Source: Tannerellaceae bacterium | GTDB taxonomy: Bacteria; Bacteroidota; Bacteroidia; Bacteroidales; Tannerellaceae | Assembly (NCBI GenBank): GCA_021201295.1 | Contig: JAJQFE010000007.1 | Location: 1 to 62,815 of the forward strand | DNA length: 62,815 nt | Direction: 5' to 3' | Part shown: piece after piece, positions 45,720 through 54,407 of the stretch | How the letters are laid out: every line of letters starts with the position of its first letter | How positions within the stretch are numbered: position 1 is the first letter of the stretch | Notes under the pieces: generated by a model | Database searches by the model: none | The model's input: the letters and a program-made list of their open reading frames with translations, nothing else | Told to the model about the DNA's origin: nothing | Translations under genes and position numbers: made by a program

Positions 45720-45908
45720 TTATTTAATTTCTTTATGTAGGGTCATTCTCTTAAGGATCGGATTGTATTTTTTCAATTCCAATCTCTGAGTTGTATTTTT
45801 TCTGTTTTTAGTAGTAATGTATCTGGAAGTACCAGGCATACCACTTTCTTTATGTTCTGTGCATTCCAGGATCACCTGTACTCTATTGCCTTTTGCTTTC
45901 TTTGCCAT
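45720..45908 (-). CDS. rpmG: 50S ribosomal protein L33
   Basis: 62 residues. [19 protein letters not shown] with [14 protein letters not shown] and the C-terminal [18 protein letters not shown] motif typical of L33. The metal-binding cysteines of the C+ form are absent except one, so this is the C- (zinc-independent) type. It lies 16 bp after rpmB. Confidence 0.97.
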   Translation of the reverse strand: MAKKAKGNRVQVILECTEHKESGMPGTSRYITTKNRKNTTQRLELKKYNPILKRMTLHKEIK

Positions 45909-45924
45909 TTTTATATCCTCCTAA

Positions 45925-46164
45925 TTAAGCGTTTAAATAACCTTTTTCAGCCGCTTGTTTAATCGCTGCATTCAGACCAAGTTTGTTAATAGTGCGTAGA
46001 CCTGCAGCTGAGATACTCAGGCGAATCCAACAATCCTGTTCTACCCAGTAGAACTTTTTTGTAAACAGGTTAACATTAAATCTACGTTTCGTTTTCTTGT
46101 TAGAGTGGGAAACGTTGTTGCCAACCATTGCTTTCTTTCCGGTAATTTGACAAATTTTAGACAT
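45925..46164 (-). CDS. rpmB: 50S ribosomal protein L28
   Basis: 79 residues. [22 protein letters not shown] start, [15 protein letters not shown], and [17 protein letters not shown] standard L28. First gene of the rpmB-rpmG-DUF4295 unit. The likely promoter (TACCTTTG, 46369-46376) is more than 200 bp upstream, so the mRNA has a long leader. Confidence 0.97.
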   Translation of the reverse strand: MSKICQITGKKAMVGNNVSHSNKKTKRRFNVNLFTKKFYWVEQDCWIRLSISAAGLRTINKLGLNAAIKQAAEKGYLNA

Positions 46165-46376
46165 CTCTATCTTGTTTTTATTTCTTGCAATAACAAAATA
46201 TATACTATAATCTCACAATCAAGGCGCAAAGTAAAGCATAAAAAATCATTTATACAACTATTTCGCCCTCTAAATTGTAGGTAAACCTCTTATCCTAAAC
46301 TAGCATCACGAACTAAATCTGAGATTTTTACGTGTAATCTTGTGGGTTATCTCAGGTCTTACGGGGTGCAAAGGTA
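46165..46376 (-). promoter_or_regulatory. Long leader and promoter of the L28 operon
   Basis: A perfect TACCTTTG lies at 46369-46376 (minus). The leader of about 200 bases contains a CTGAGAT/ATCTCAG stem close to its 5' end. There is a possible second, weaker start near TTTACTTTGC closer to the gene. The long leader may hold autoregulation by a ribosomal protein (inference). Confidence 0.5.
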
Positions 46377-46440
46377 AAATTTATTCCTTTAATTCCCAAA
46401 GAAAGTTTATAAAATTTAATTCCTGCAGGCTTTTTCCTGC

Positions 46441-46980
46441 TTATTTTTCGATCCACCGGATGATCTCTTCCGCATCCGGACTGGTTCTGGGTTCTGCTAC
46501 TCCCTCCCAATTGCCGTTTTCATCGATCATAAATTTTTGAAAATTCCAGGTTACTTCCGCATCCTGTTGGCCATTCCGGCTTTTTTGAGTTAACCACTGG
46601 TAAACTGGAGCCATATCCTCTCCTACGACTGAGATCTTTTCCATCAAGGGGAAGGTCACTCCATAATTTAATTGACAGAACTCCACGATCTCTTCGTTCG
46701 TTCCGGGTTCCTGTTCCAGAAAATTATTAGCCGGAAAACCGATGATTACAAACTTTTTGTCACCATATTTTTCATAAACAGCCTGCAGTTGTTCATATTG
46801 CGGAGTTAACCCGCACTTAAATGCTACATTGACCACTAAAACCTTTTTTCCTTTTAACTGGGATAAAGGGAAATCGGTACCATCAATACTTTTTACGGTG
46901 AAATCATGAAAATTTTCATTCTGTGCCACACCTCCTATGGAGAACAGGCAAATAGACAGGATGTAAAAAAATGTTCTCAT
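46441..46980 (-). CDS. Secreted glutathione peroxidase-family protein
   Basis: 179 residues. Signal peptide (FFYILSICLFSIGGVAQ), then the peroxidase fold with peroxidatic Cys in NVAFKCGLTPQY (about residue 55), Gln/Asn region FPANNFLEQEPGTNEEI, and Trp in TWNFQKF. A Cys-type peroxidase, probably thioredoxin-dependent, reducing peroxides in the periplasm. It is a single gene with no obvious partner. The divergent neighbour is a damaged nitroreductase. Confidence 0.92.
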   Translation of the reverse strand: MRTFFYILSICLFSIGGVAQNENFHDFTVKSIDGTDFPLSQLKGKKVLVVNVAFKCGLTPQYEQLQAVYEKYGDKKFVIIGFPANNFLEQEPGTNEEIVEFCQLNYGVTFPLMEKISVVGEDMAPVYQWLTQKSRNGQQDAEVTWNFQKFMIDENGNWEGVAEPRTSPDAEEIIRWIEK

Positions 46981-47089
46981 AAATTGTTATTAAAGATAGA
47001 TTTAAGGAAGTAAAAATAAGGAAATAATCTTAAAAACAATATCTTTCAGGAGTTTGTTTTTAAGATAAGAACCATAAATTACAGTTATC

Positions 47090-47691
47090 ATGCAAAAAAA
47101 TGTGAAAGATGCTATTAAACATCGCAAAAGTTATTATGCGCTCAGTAATCAGAGTCCTATATCGGATCAGGAAATCAGGGAGATAGTTAATTTTGCTGTT
47201 CTCCATGTCCCTTCCCCTTTTAATTCCCAATCGGCACGTTTAGTTTTATTATTGGGTAAGAACCATCAAAAGTTTTGGGACCTCACGAAGGAAACCCTGA
47301 AAAAAATAGTCAGTGCTGAAGCCTTCTCAAAGACCGAGGCTAAAATAGACAAGAGTTTTGCGTCCGGCTATGGGACTGTCCTTTTTTATGAAGATGAAAA
47401 AGTGGTAAGGGGATTACAGGATGCCATGCCTACTTATGCGGAAAAATTTGGGTAATGGGCAGAACATACGTCAGCTATGCATCAGTTTGCCGTATGGGTC
47501 ATGCTGGAAGATGCCGGATTCGGTGCTTCCCTGCAGCACTACAATCCGTTAATTGATGAAGAGGTTGCTAAAACATGGGATATTCCTTCTTACTGGCGGC
47601 TGATCGCAGAAATGCCATTTGGTGTTCCGGTTGAACACCAGGAGAAAAAGAGTTTCAACCGGTAGAGGAAAGAGTACTGATCTATGAATAA
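47090..47691 (+). pseudogene. Nitroreductase-family protein, two lesions (in-frame TAA and frameshift)
   Basis: The frame from ATG 47090 is broken by TAA at 47453-47455, just before WAEHTSAMHQFAVWVMLEDAG. After NPLIDEEV and PFGVPVEH the frame again ends early at 47663-47665. One base is missing near 47634-47640: in the other frame the normal ending GEKEFQPVEERVLIYE is read to TAA 47689-47691. With both repaired the protein is about 200 residues, the usual length of this FMN-dependent oxidoreductase. Two independent lesions make true gene decay likely. Confidence 0.85.
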
Positions 47692-47777
47692 AGAAGGTGA
47701 TTGAATTTACCTATTCATGTAATAAACTAAAAAAATAAGGGAAAATAGATCTTTCCGGAAGAGAATCAACTTATAGG

Positions 47778-47984
47778 TTACTGGCTTCCCTTCCGGAAGG
47801 AGCTGATAAAACCACCCACAATTCCTCCTGTGAGGCAATTCACCCAGCAAACTGAGGATTGGGGATAAGTCCCCCAATAACATCCTATATATTCCCAATA
47901 CAGATAGCCCAGGACCAGACCTATACCTATTCCTATCCATACGATTATATGGGCTTTTATAAACAGTTTAACGGATTGGTTCAT
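47778..47984 (-). CDS. DUF6132-like small membrane protein
   Basis: 68 residues. Membrane segments at about 8-30 and 50-62 flank the Cys-containing loop GCYWGTYPQSSVCW, similar to the GCASGTCP loop of DUF6132 proteins. These often sit next to thioredoxin or rhodanese genes, as here: the stop of the thioredoxin-like gene overlaps this start region. A role in thiol or sulfur chemistry is an inference from context. Confidence 0.7.
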   Translation of the reverse strand: MNQSVKLFIKAHIIVWIGIGIGLVLGYLYWEYIGCYWGTYPQSSVCWVNCLTGGIVGGFISSFRKGSQ

Positions 47985-47985
47985 C

Positions 47986-48428
47986 TCATTCTTTGTTAAG
48001 TTTTTTATAAATAGTTTTCAGGTTGGCCAGAGGCACTATGCCTAAAATACGGTTTATTTCATCTCCATTTTTACATATAATAATACTGGGTGTACCGGAG
48101 ATCTGGAATTTTTTTCCTAATTCTGTATGTTTTGAAAGATTTACTTTAGTAACGTATATAGAATCTTTTTCATTTTGTGCCCATTGCGCCAGTGTAGATT
48201 CCATTCGCCGGTCTGCCGGACTATCTCCCTGTTGAAACAGAATAAAAGCCGGGGCTTCAGGGATACCTCGCAGATCCGGGTCTGATAGTTCCGGAAGGTA
48301 AGAAAAGGATATATTTTCTTTTTTCCTGTTTTCTATTTTTTGATTAAACAGGTACAGAAAATAAGAATAAAATATAACAGGCAGAAATGGATAGGAGTCA
48401 GACGAAAAACAGACGTTTGTTTCTTCAT
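47986..48428 (-). pseudogene. Thioredoxin-like membrane-anchored protein, apparent A6 frameshift, no CxxC
   Basis: ATG 48428 opens a signal-anchor-like start (MKKQTSVFRL then FCLLYFILIFCTC) that stops after codon 31. The rest (EAPAFILFQQGDSPADRRME... SGTPSIIICKNGDEI) lies one frame off. Adding one A to the A6 run at 48336-48341 joins them into one protein of about 148 residues. The fold has the cis-Pro loop ISGTPSIII, but the usual WCxxC position reads GDSPAD, so it cannot do classic dithiol chemistry. Either a decayed gene or a divergent non-redox thioredoxin fold. Confidence 0.6.
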
Positions 48429-48560
48429 TACTTATGAATTTGGATCTTACTTTTTAAATAACAGAAAAACGTAGAAAATAGATGCGGAAAAATAGCTGTT
48501 TTCTACATTCAGATCCTTATATAAGTACTTACCTGCTAAGTTTAATTTTCTTCTTTGGGA

Positions 48561-49325
48561 TTATAGTCCCCAGTGAATCTGTAATTTATCCAATCCTATA
48601 GAGAAAAGGGAGAGATCAAACTTCACGGGATCAACCGGATCTACCTCTTTCAGTCTGTCTGTGATTATCCGTACTTTCTTCAGGCTTTCCCCTTTAGGCA
48701 GGTCTTTCCAGATTTGTCCTGCAATAGTAGAGACGTGCGTATCTAAAGGTATCAGAAGTTTTTCCGGTCCATAAGCTTCCCAGATCCCTATATCAACCGG
48801 GTCTTTGCGTACCAGCCATCTTAACAACATATGCAGGCGTTTATTTACGGTCTGCGGTTTACCAAAACAATGATAATTGGCCGGTTCAAAATAGAAATAG
48901 GAATGTAGGTTTTCAATCAGTTCTGCCAGGGTCAGATCATCATATCTACGGATTATTTCTTTCACACAGGAACACAGATGGTAGAAATCCCGTCCTTTGA
49001 ACATCCGGTAAATACTGGTGTAGTCATTGGAAAAGGAAATATATTCACTACCCATCATATAGGCATATAATGAACCGGATTGTTGGATCATATGATTATG
49101 GATCTTTTCCACTTTTTGCAGGATCACGGAGCATCTGCCAAAGGTAAACCAGGCTGTGATAATAGCACTGATCAGGACTTCTTTTTCATCGCTCCCGGTA
49201 TCTGCAAAATGTCGGGAAAACTGAATGGGATCACTCTGGATAAATTTTTCCGGAGCTGCAATCACTTCTTTATACTGTTCTTCTAATACAGTCCGGATAT
49301 AGTGTTGTTGTTTGTTGTTCATCAT
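48561..49325 (-). CDS. TIGR02757 (DUF2400) family protein
   Basis: 254 residues. Full family length, with PIQFSRHFADTGSDEKEVLISAII near the start, and RLHMLLRWLVRKDPVDIGIW, PLDTHVSTIAGQI and PVKFDLSLFSIG toward the end. The fold is related to helix-hairpin-helix DNA glycosylases, but no activity has been shown that I know of. Single gene, with the GH92 relic upstream. Confidence 0.88.
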   Translation of the reverse strand: MMNNKQQHYIRTVLEEQYKEVIAAPEKFIQSDPIQFSRHFADTGSDEKEVLISAIITAWFTFGRCSVILQKVEKIHNHMIQQSGSLYAYMMGSEYISFSNDYTSIYRMFKGRDFYHLCSCVKEIIRRYDDLTLAELIENLHSYFYFEPANYHCFGKPQTVNKRLHMLLRWLVRKDPVDIGIWEAYGPEKLLIPLDTHVSTIAGQIWKDLPKGESLKKVRIITDRLKEVDPVDPVKFDLSLFSIGLDKLQIHWGL

Positions 49326-49405
49326 CTGCCTGTAAAGGTACAGGATTCCGAAGTGTCAGGAAATAACGACTCACTTAAAAAATCAGAATGAAGAAGTAAA
49401 GATCA

Positions 49406-49440
49406 ATAAAAAAGCCGGATGAGAACTTTCATCCGGCTTT
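49406..49440 (-). terminator. Terminator of the GH92 relic transcript
   Basis: AAAGCCGGATGA/TCATCCGGCTTT perfect 12-bp stem (49411-49422, 49429-49440). The minus-strand T-run follows at 49410-49405. Confidence 0.9.
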
Positions 49441-49458
49441 GTATATCTGGGAAATCAA

Positions 49459-49695
49459 TTATTTGTGTGAAACGTTCAGGATAAATTCCAAAGTCCCTGC
49501 GTTCACCAACTCTTCCTGAGAGATCGTATATCCTTTAAGATCTTTACCGCCGGCTTTTATATTTTTAATGTAGATGGGGTTGGTCGTTCCATAATTGCTG
49601 GTCCCGATAAAAGGATTGACATAATCCACTGGTTCCTGCGCCTTTACAAGCATGGCTGTACATGCAAGAACGGTTAGCATAAATTTTTTATTCAT
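49459..49695 (-). pseudogene. GH92 alpha-mannosidase reduced to 78 residues by internal deletion
   Basis: Signal peptide (MLTVLACTAMLVKAQ) then DYVNPFIGTSNYGTTNP, the N-terminus of GH92 glycosidases. It then jumps directly to IYIKNIKAGGKDLKGYTISQ...GTLEFILNVS, the C-terminal strands of the same family. The roughly 650 residues between, including all catalytic residues, are gone, and the fusion is in frame. Asn-Pro occurs at both junction sides in the family, so short-homology deletion is plausible. Promoter and terminator remain intact, so a small secreted peptide may still be made. Confidence 0.75.
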
Positions 49696-49746
49696 TCTAT
49701 TTAAATTTAGTTTTTCTATAAGCACCTTTCTGATATAGTGGAATTA

Positions 49747-49754
49747 CAAATATA
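49747..49754 (-). promoter_or_regulatory. Predicted -7 element of the GH92 relic
   Basis: The minus strand reads TATATTTG, 52 bp before ATG 49695. Confidence 0.5.
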
Positions 49755-49784
49755 CTCAAAAGAATTATACATTCCGAAACTCAA

Positions 49785-50474
49785 TTAGCGAATCAATTCT
49801 TCCTCTATTCTTTTTACCACGTTTTCCACGTTTTCCCATACCCATCGGATTCTACCCGGTTGAAAGAAATAATTCCCCTCGAACATAAAGGCTTTAGGCT
49901 GCTCATACATAAAGAAAATAGAAAAGAAAGTATACGGATCATTTTCTTTCAATGCATTCATACGTTTGGCAGCCAGTTCCATATTCATTTCAGGAATCAA
50001 GTTCAGTGCTTTTTTATCGCTATAATGTTTTAAGACCCGACTGAACCCCTCCATTATGCTATAAACCTGTATCATATCTACTAAAAAGGCTTTATCCCTG
50101 AGATACGGCATCAAAGCCGAAGATTTAAACACTTCGAATGCATCTTTCTGAACTAAAAATCCCGGCAATTGTCCTGTTCTTCTCATATATAAAGACAAGG
50201 TATCTGCAGAAGCTGTTTGAAATCTCTCCATATTTTCCTGAAAGAACAGATACATTTCCATATCCTGGGTAAAATCTTTTTCTAATCCTTTCAGTTCTTC
50301 TATATTATTTTCTAACTCCAATTTAATTAAAGCCAAAGACTCTTTAATATCTTTTTGTTTGGAATAGTGGTCCAGTTGATTGGTTAGCATTAAGGTTAAA
50401 AAGATCCCTACCATAACCACCGATAGATCTTTGAGATAACTTAAGATACTTCTGATTTTCATATTCTTCAGCAT
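49785..50474 (-). CDS. Hypothetical single-pass membrane protein
   Basis: 229 residues from ATG 50474; longer frames upstream run through a promoter-like region. One membrane helix near the start (LSVVMVGIFLTLMLTNQL, about 15-32) is followed by a predicted helical domain with coiled-coil character (IKLELENNIEELKGLEKDF). No family recognised. The arrangement (short cytoplasmic tail, helix, long helical domain) resembles small DUF6090-like proteins of Bacteroidetes, but this is a weak comparison. Confidence 0.65.
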   Translation of the reverse strand: MLKNMKIRSILSYLKDLSVVMVGIFLTLMLTNQLDHYSKQKDIKESLALIKLELENNIEELKGLEKDFTQDMEMYLFFQENMERFQTASADTLSLYMRRTGQLPGFLVQKDAFEVFKSSALMPYLRDKAFLVDMIQVYSIMEGFSRVLKHYSDKKALNLIPEMNMELAAKRMNALKENDPYTFFSIFFMYEQPKAFMFEGNYFFQPGRIRWVWENVENVVKRIEEELIR

Positions 50475-50565
50475 GGTATATATATTTGTTTTCCGGTATA
50501 CCTGTTTTAGTGATAAGTAAGACACAAAATAATTTTTTTTATTTAATCCCGGTATACAAACATAC

Positions 50566-50800
50566 AAAAGGAGAAACTTCTGTGGAAGTTCCTCCTTCGT
50601 ATATAAAAGAAAGCCGCACTGTAGATATGAACAAACTCCGTATGACAGGATTTGAGTGCTTTGAAGTCTTTGTAATCCGCTGTGCTAAAGCATACCCCGA
50701 AGGGCGCGGCCCGCCATTGACAACAAAAACTATGTCTCGGAATTATAATAAACTGATGAGTTTCCCAATCGAACAAGTGCGGCTTAACTCATCTTTTTCT
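50566..50800 (-). ncRNA. Candidate structured small RNA (6S-like size)
   Basis: On the minus strand a full promoter TTTG-N19-TATATTTG (50833-50836 and 50806-50813) predicts a start near 50800. A 10-bp perfect inverted repeat AAGCCGCACT/AGTGCGGCTT (50776-50785, 50611-50620) can close the RNA end to end. A hairpin of 12 paired bases with TTTT tail (50566-50597) ends it. The interior is GC-richer than the flanks and has no credible protein. The size of about 230 nt and the closed ends recall 6S RNA, but this cannot be decided without a model search. Confidence 0.65.
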
Positions 50801-50805
50801 TATTA

Positions 50806-50836
50806 CAAATATATATATAAGATTGAAACTACCAAA
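50806..50836 (-). promoter_or_regulatory. Full Bacteroides-type promoter of the candidate RNA
   Basis: TTTG (minus, 50833-50836), exactly 19 bp, then TATATTTG (minus, 50806-50813): both halves of the -33/-7 consensus with preferred spacing. Confidence 0.7.
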
Positions 50837-50878
50837 GAATTTATTGTTAAAAACAGGCCTAAATACTCAGTTTTCCAT

Positions 50879-50904
50879 AAAAAAAAGGTCTCTGACAAGA
50901 GACC
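50879..50904 (-). terminator. Terminator of the thrS-infC-rpmI-rplT operon
   Basis: GGTCTCT/AGAGACC perfect stem (50887-50893, 50898-50904) followed on the minus strand by eight T, 30 bp after the rplT stop codon. Confidence 0.92.
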
Positions 50905-50933
50905 CTTTATAACATCTTTTATAAAGTGTTTAC

Positions 50934-51278
50934 TTATTTCACTTTAGCTACGATCGCTTTGAATGCTTCCGGGTGATTAACTGCTAAATCGGCCAACACT
51001 TTACGGTTGATCTCGATTCCATTTGCATGCAGGGCTCCCATTAAACGTGAATAGGACATACCTTCCAAACGTGCAGCGGCATTAATACGTTGGATCCATA
51101 AAGCACGGAAACTACGTTTTTTGTTACGACGGTCACGGAATGCGTAGGTTAACCCTTTTTCCCAGGTATTCTTTGCTACGGTCCAAACATTTTTACGGGC
51201 ACCGTAATAGCCACGGGTTAGTTTTAAAATCCGTTTTCTTTTTGCCCTTGAAGCAACATGATTTACTGATCTCGGCAT
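50934..51278 (-). CDS. rplT: 50S ribosomal protein L20
   Basis: 114 residues, strongly basic. [18 protein letters not shown] start, [19 protein letters not shown], and [19 protein letters not shown]20 is an early assembly protein and, in other bacteria, represses its own operon. Last gene of thrS-infC-rpmI-rplT. A 108-bp gap to rpmI could hold a control hairpin. Confidence 0.98.
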   Translation of the reverse strand: MPRSVNHVASRAKRKRILKLTRGYYGARKNVWTVAKNTWEKGLTYAFRDRRNKKRSFRALWIQRINAAARLEGMSYSRLMGALHANGIEINRKVLADLAVNHPEAFKAIVAKVK

Positions 51279-51386
51279 AATTCTAATCTGTTTTGAATGT
51301 TAGCGTCATCTTTTCAGATGCTCTTGATTTGCTAAAAACATTCGGTTAATAAAAATCTTTAATAAAAAACTCGCGTAATAAAAGGT

Positions 51387-51584
51387 TTACTTCAAACAAA
51401 GCATTTCTTTCACACTGTTTACATCAACTTTAGCCACCAGGCCGGTGTGTGTAAGATTTCTTTTCTGCTTTTTAGTTTTCTTTGTCAGAATGTGACTTTT
51501 AAAAGCATGTTTTCTTTTGATTTTACCTGATCCGGTAAGGGCGAACCTCTTTTTGGCACCGGAATTAGTCTTCATCTTAGGCAT
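51387..51584 (-). CDS. rpmI: 50S ribosomal protein L35
   Basis: 65 residues. [20 protein letters not shown] start and [20 protein letters not shown], the L35 signature. It lies between infC and rplT in the standard order. Confidence 0.97.
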   Translation of the reverse strand: MPKMKTNSGAKKRFALTGSGKIKRKHAFKSHILTKKTKKQKRNLTHTGLVAKVDVNSVKEMLCLK

Positions 51585-51638
51585 TTTCCAAATTTTATTT
51601 AATTATTAATCATGTGTTACTCCCTCCGGAGTAATTTC

Positions 51639-52262
51639 TTATTCGTCTTCTTTCTTTTCTTCAGAAGTAGGTTCAGCCGGTTTAGGTTTAGTAATTACCT
51701 TTTTTACCTGCGGTTTAGTAGGAGCCGGAGCATTCGCGCCGATTTTCTTAGGAGAAAGCATAATGATCATTTGTTTTCCTTCCAATACCGGAAGTTGTTC
51801 TACCTTTCCATAATCTTCCAGATCATTGGCAAAGCGAAGTAATAATACTTCCCCTTGTTCCTTGAACAGGATGGAACGGCCTTTAAAAAATACATATGCT
51901 TTTACTTTTGCTCCTTCTTCCAGAAAACTTTTGGCATGTTTTAATTTAAAATTATAATCATGGTCATCTGTTTGTGGTCCGAAACGAATCTCCTTTACCA
52001 CTACTTTGACAGATTTTGCTTTCTGTTCTTTTTGTCGCTTTTTCTGTTGATAGAGAAATTTTTGAAAATCGGTTACTCTACAAACGGGGGGAGCAGCATT
52101 AGGTGAAATTTCAACCAAATCAAGTCCTTGATCCTGTGCAATACGTAGAGCTTCAGAAGTTGAATACACTCCGGGTTCTACGTCATCACCTGCTAAACGA
52201 ACCTCCCGAACACGAATGCGTTCGTTGATTCTATACTGGTCTTTCAGATTGTCTTTCTTCAT
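51639..52262 (-). CDS. infC: Translation initiation factor IF-3
   Basis: 207 residues. The N domain has [18 protein letters not shown], then the linker and [22 protein letters not shown], and the C domain ends MIIMLSPKK. After about residue 180 there is a Lys/Pro/Glu tail ([20 protein letters not shown]) absent from shorter forms but common in Bacteroidetes. It starts with a normal ATG rather than the rare codon known in enterobacteria. It lies 33 bp after thrS. Confidence 0.97.
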   Translation of the reverse strand: MKKDNLKDQYRINERIRVREVRLAGDDVEPGVYSTSEALRIAQDQGLDLVEISPNAAPPVCRVTDFQKFLYQQKKRQKEQKAKSVKVVVKEIRFGPQTDDHDYNFKLKHAKSFLEEGAKVKAYVFFKGRSILFKEQGEVLLLRFANDLEDYGKVEQLPVLEGKQMIIMLSPKKIGANAPAPTKPQVKKVITKPKPAEPTSEEKKEDE

Positions 52263-52295
52263 TAAAAAGATTTATTCTCCTCGTTATTTTAGTTT

Positions 52296-54275
52296 TTACT
52301 TATCCTTTGTATTTTGCCAACGATTCATCATTTCTTCAACTTCATCATTTAAAAGCGCTGCAAATGTAGTAATTTTCATCGAACCTTTATCACCTTCACC
52401 CTGTTTTCTTACAGAAACTTCATTATTTTTCGCTTCTTTTTCTCCGACAATGAGCATATAAGGGATACGTTTCATTTCATTATCACGGATCTTACGTCCG
52501 ATCTTCTCATTTCTATCATCTACAATAACACGAATATCCTGTTCTTCTAACTGACGGGCCACGTTCCATGCGTATTCATTGTATTTCTCACTAATAGGCA
52601 TAATCGATACCTGGTCAGGAGTCAGCCACAACGGGAATTTACCTCTGGTGTGTTCAATCAATACAGCCACAAAACGTTCCATAGAACCAAATGGCGCACG
52701 ATGGATCATGACAGGACGGTGTTTTTTATTATCTTCACCGGTATATTCCAGTTCAAAACGTTCCGGAAGGTTATAGTCCACCTGGATCGTTCCCAACTGC
52801 CAGCGGCGACCTAAGGCATCTTTTACCATAAAGTCCAGTTTAGGACCATAGAACGCTGCTTCACCCAATTCAATTCTGGCTTTCAGTCCTTTTTCCTGAC
52901 AGGCCTCCACAATAGCCGTTTCCGCTTTATCCCAGTTTTCATCCGAACCAATATATTTTTCTTTATTATTCGGATCACGCAAAGAGATCTGAGCTTCAAA
53001 GTTTTTAAAGTCAAGTGCTTTAAAGATAATGAATATAATATCCATTACTTTCAGGAACTCATCTTTCAACTGGTCCGGACGACAGAACAAGTGTGCATCA
53101 TCCTGAGTAAACCCACGTACACGTGTTAAACCATGTAATTCCCCACTTTGTTCATAGCGGTAGACAGTGCCAAATTCCGCAAAACGGACAGGCAGATCTT
53201 TATAGGATCGTGGAAATGCCTTAAATATCTCACAATGGTGAGGACAGTTCATCGGTTTTAAGAGGAACTCTTCTCCTTCCTGTGGGGTATGGATAGGCTG
53301 GAAAGAATCTTTTCCATATTTAGCATAATGGCCAGACGTAACATATAATTGTTTTGCTCCGATATGCGGAGTAATAACCTGTTGATAACCATACTTCTTC
53401 TGGATACGTTTCAGAAAATCTTCCAGCTTCAGGCGTAACTGTGTACCCTGGGGCAACCATAAAGGTAATCCTGCTCCTACAGACTGAGAGAAAGTGAATA
53501 ATTCCAGTTCTTTACCGATCTTCCGGTGGTCTCTTTTTTTAGCCTCTTCCAGCATAGCCAGATATTCATCCAGCATTTTTTTTTTAGGAAAAGTGATCCC
53601 ATATAAACGGACTAACTGTTTACGGGTTTCATCTCCACGCCAGTAGGCTCCTGCCACACTTAGAATCTTTACGGCTTTTATATAAGAAGTATTCGGAAGG
53701 TGGGAACCACGGCACAGGTCAGTAAATGATCCCTGCGTATAAGTAGTGATAGTTCCATCTTCGAGTTCGCTGATAAGTTCTGTTTTATAGGTCTCATTCC
53801 GATCACCAAACATTTTCAGAGCATCGTCTTTAGAGATACTCTCCCGTCTGATCTCCTCTTTTCTGGCAACCAGTTCCTGCATTTTTGCTTCGATAGCCGG
53901 AAAATCCCCTTCTTTGATCGGTGTATCTCCCGGATCTACATCATAATAGAAACCATTTTCAATAGCCGGGCCTATACCGAATTTAATACCCGGATATAAT
54001 TCCTGTAATGCTTCAGCCATAAGGTGGGCGCTGGAATGCCAGAAAGCATGTTTTCCCTGCTCGTCTTCCCATTTTAATAATTTTATGGAAGCGTCTTCTT
54101 CAACCGGACGGCTTAAATCCCATATCTCTCCGTTGACTTCAGCAGCTAATACTTCCTGTGCCAAACGGGAACTGATACCTTCCGCAATCTGCATGGGAGT
54201 TGTACCTTTGGCATACTCCCTTACGGAACCATCAGGAAATGTAATTTTTATCATATTCTGTTTACTGTTATTCAA
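52296..54275 (-). CDS. thrS: Threonine-tRNA ligase
   Basis: 659 residues. N-terminal TGS domain ([21 protein letters not shown]), editing domain with the zinc-type motif [11 protein letters not shown], class II catalytic core with [11 protein letters not shown] and [23 protein letters not shown], and the C-terminal anticodon domain ([12 protein letters not shown]). A run of ten A within PKKKM is in frame, showing that long homopolymers elsewhere in the window read correctly. First gene of the translation operon. Confidence 0.98.
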   Translation of the reverse strand: MNNSKQNMIKITFPDGSVREYAKGTTPMQIAEGISSRLAQEVLAAEVNGEIWDLSRPVEEDASIKLLKWEDEQGKHAFWHSSAHLMAEALQELYPGIKFGIGPAIENGFYYDVDPGDTPIKEGDFPAIEAKMQELVARKEEIRRESISKDDALKMFGDRNETYKTELISELEDGTITTYTQGSFTDLCRGSHLPNTSYIKAVKILSVAGAYWRGDETRKQLVRLYGITFPKKKMLDEYLAMLEEAKKRDHRKIGKELELFTFSQSVGAGLPLWLPQGTQLRLKLEDFLKRIQKKYGYQQVITPHIGAKQLYVTSGHYAKYGKDSFQPIHTPQEGEEFLLKPMNCPHHCEIFKAFPRSYKDLPVRFAEFGTVYRYEQSGELHGLTRVRGFTQDDAHLFCRPDQLKDEFLKVMDIIFIIFKALDFKNFEAQISLRDPNNKEKYIGSDENWDKAETAIVEACQEKGLKARIELGEAAFYGPKLDFMVKDALGRRWQLGTIQVDYNLPERFELEYTGEDNKKHRPVMIHRAPFGSMERFVAVLIEHTRGKFPLWLTPDQVSIMPISEKYNEYAWNVARQLEEQDIRVIVDDRNEKIGRKIRDNEMKRIPYMLIVGEKEAKNNEVSVRKQGEGDKGSMKITTFAALLNDEVEEMMNRWQNTKDK

Positions 54276-54407
54276 AAATCAATTAAGGTGCAATTTAGGA
54301 TTAAATTGATAACTGACAATTGTCCATAGCCAATTAATTGTGGTTGCTATTGATTTTTATTCATTTAAGCGTTATCTTTTTCTTTTTCAGGCAGAGCTAT
54401 CCGTTTA

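Noticed and set aside
50543-50776. 77-codon minus-strand frame in the candidate RNA
   Set aside because: Ends and interior coincide with the inverted repeat, promoter and terminator of an RNA unit; Cys/Phe/Arg-rich translation looks non-coding.
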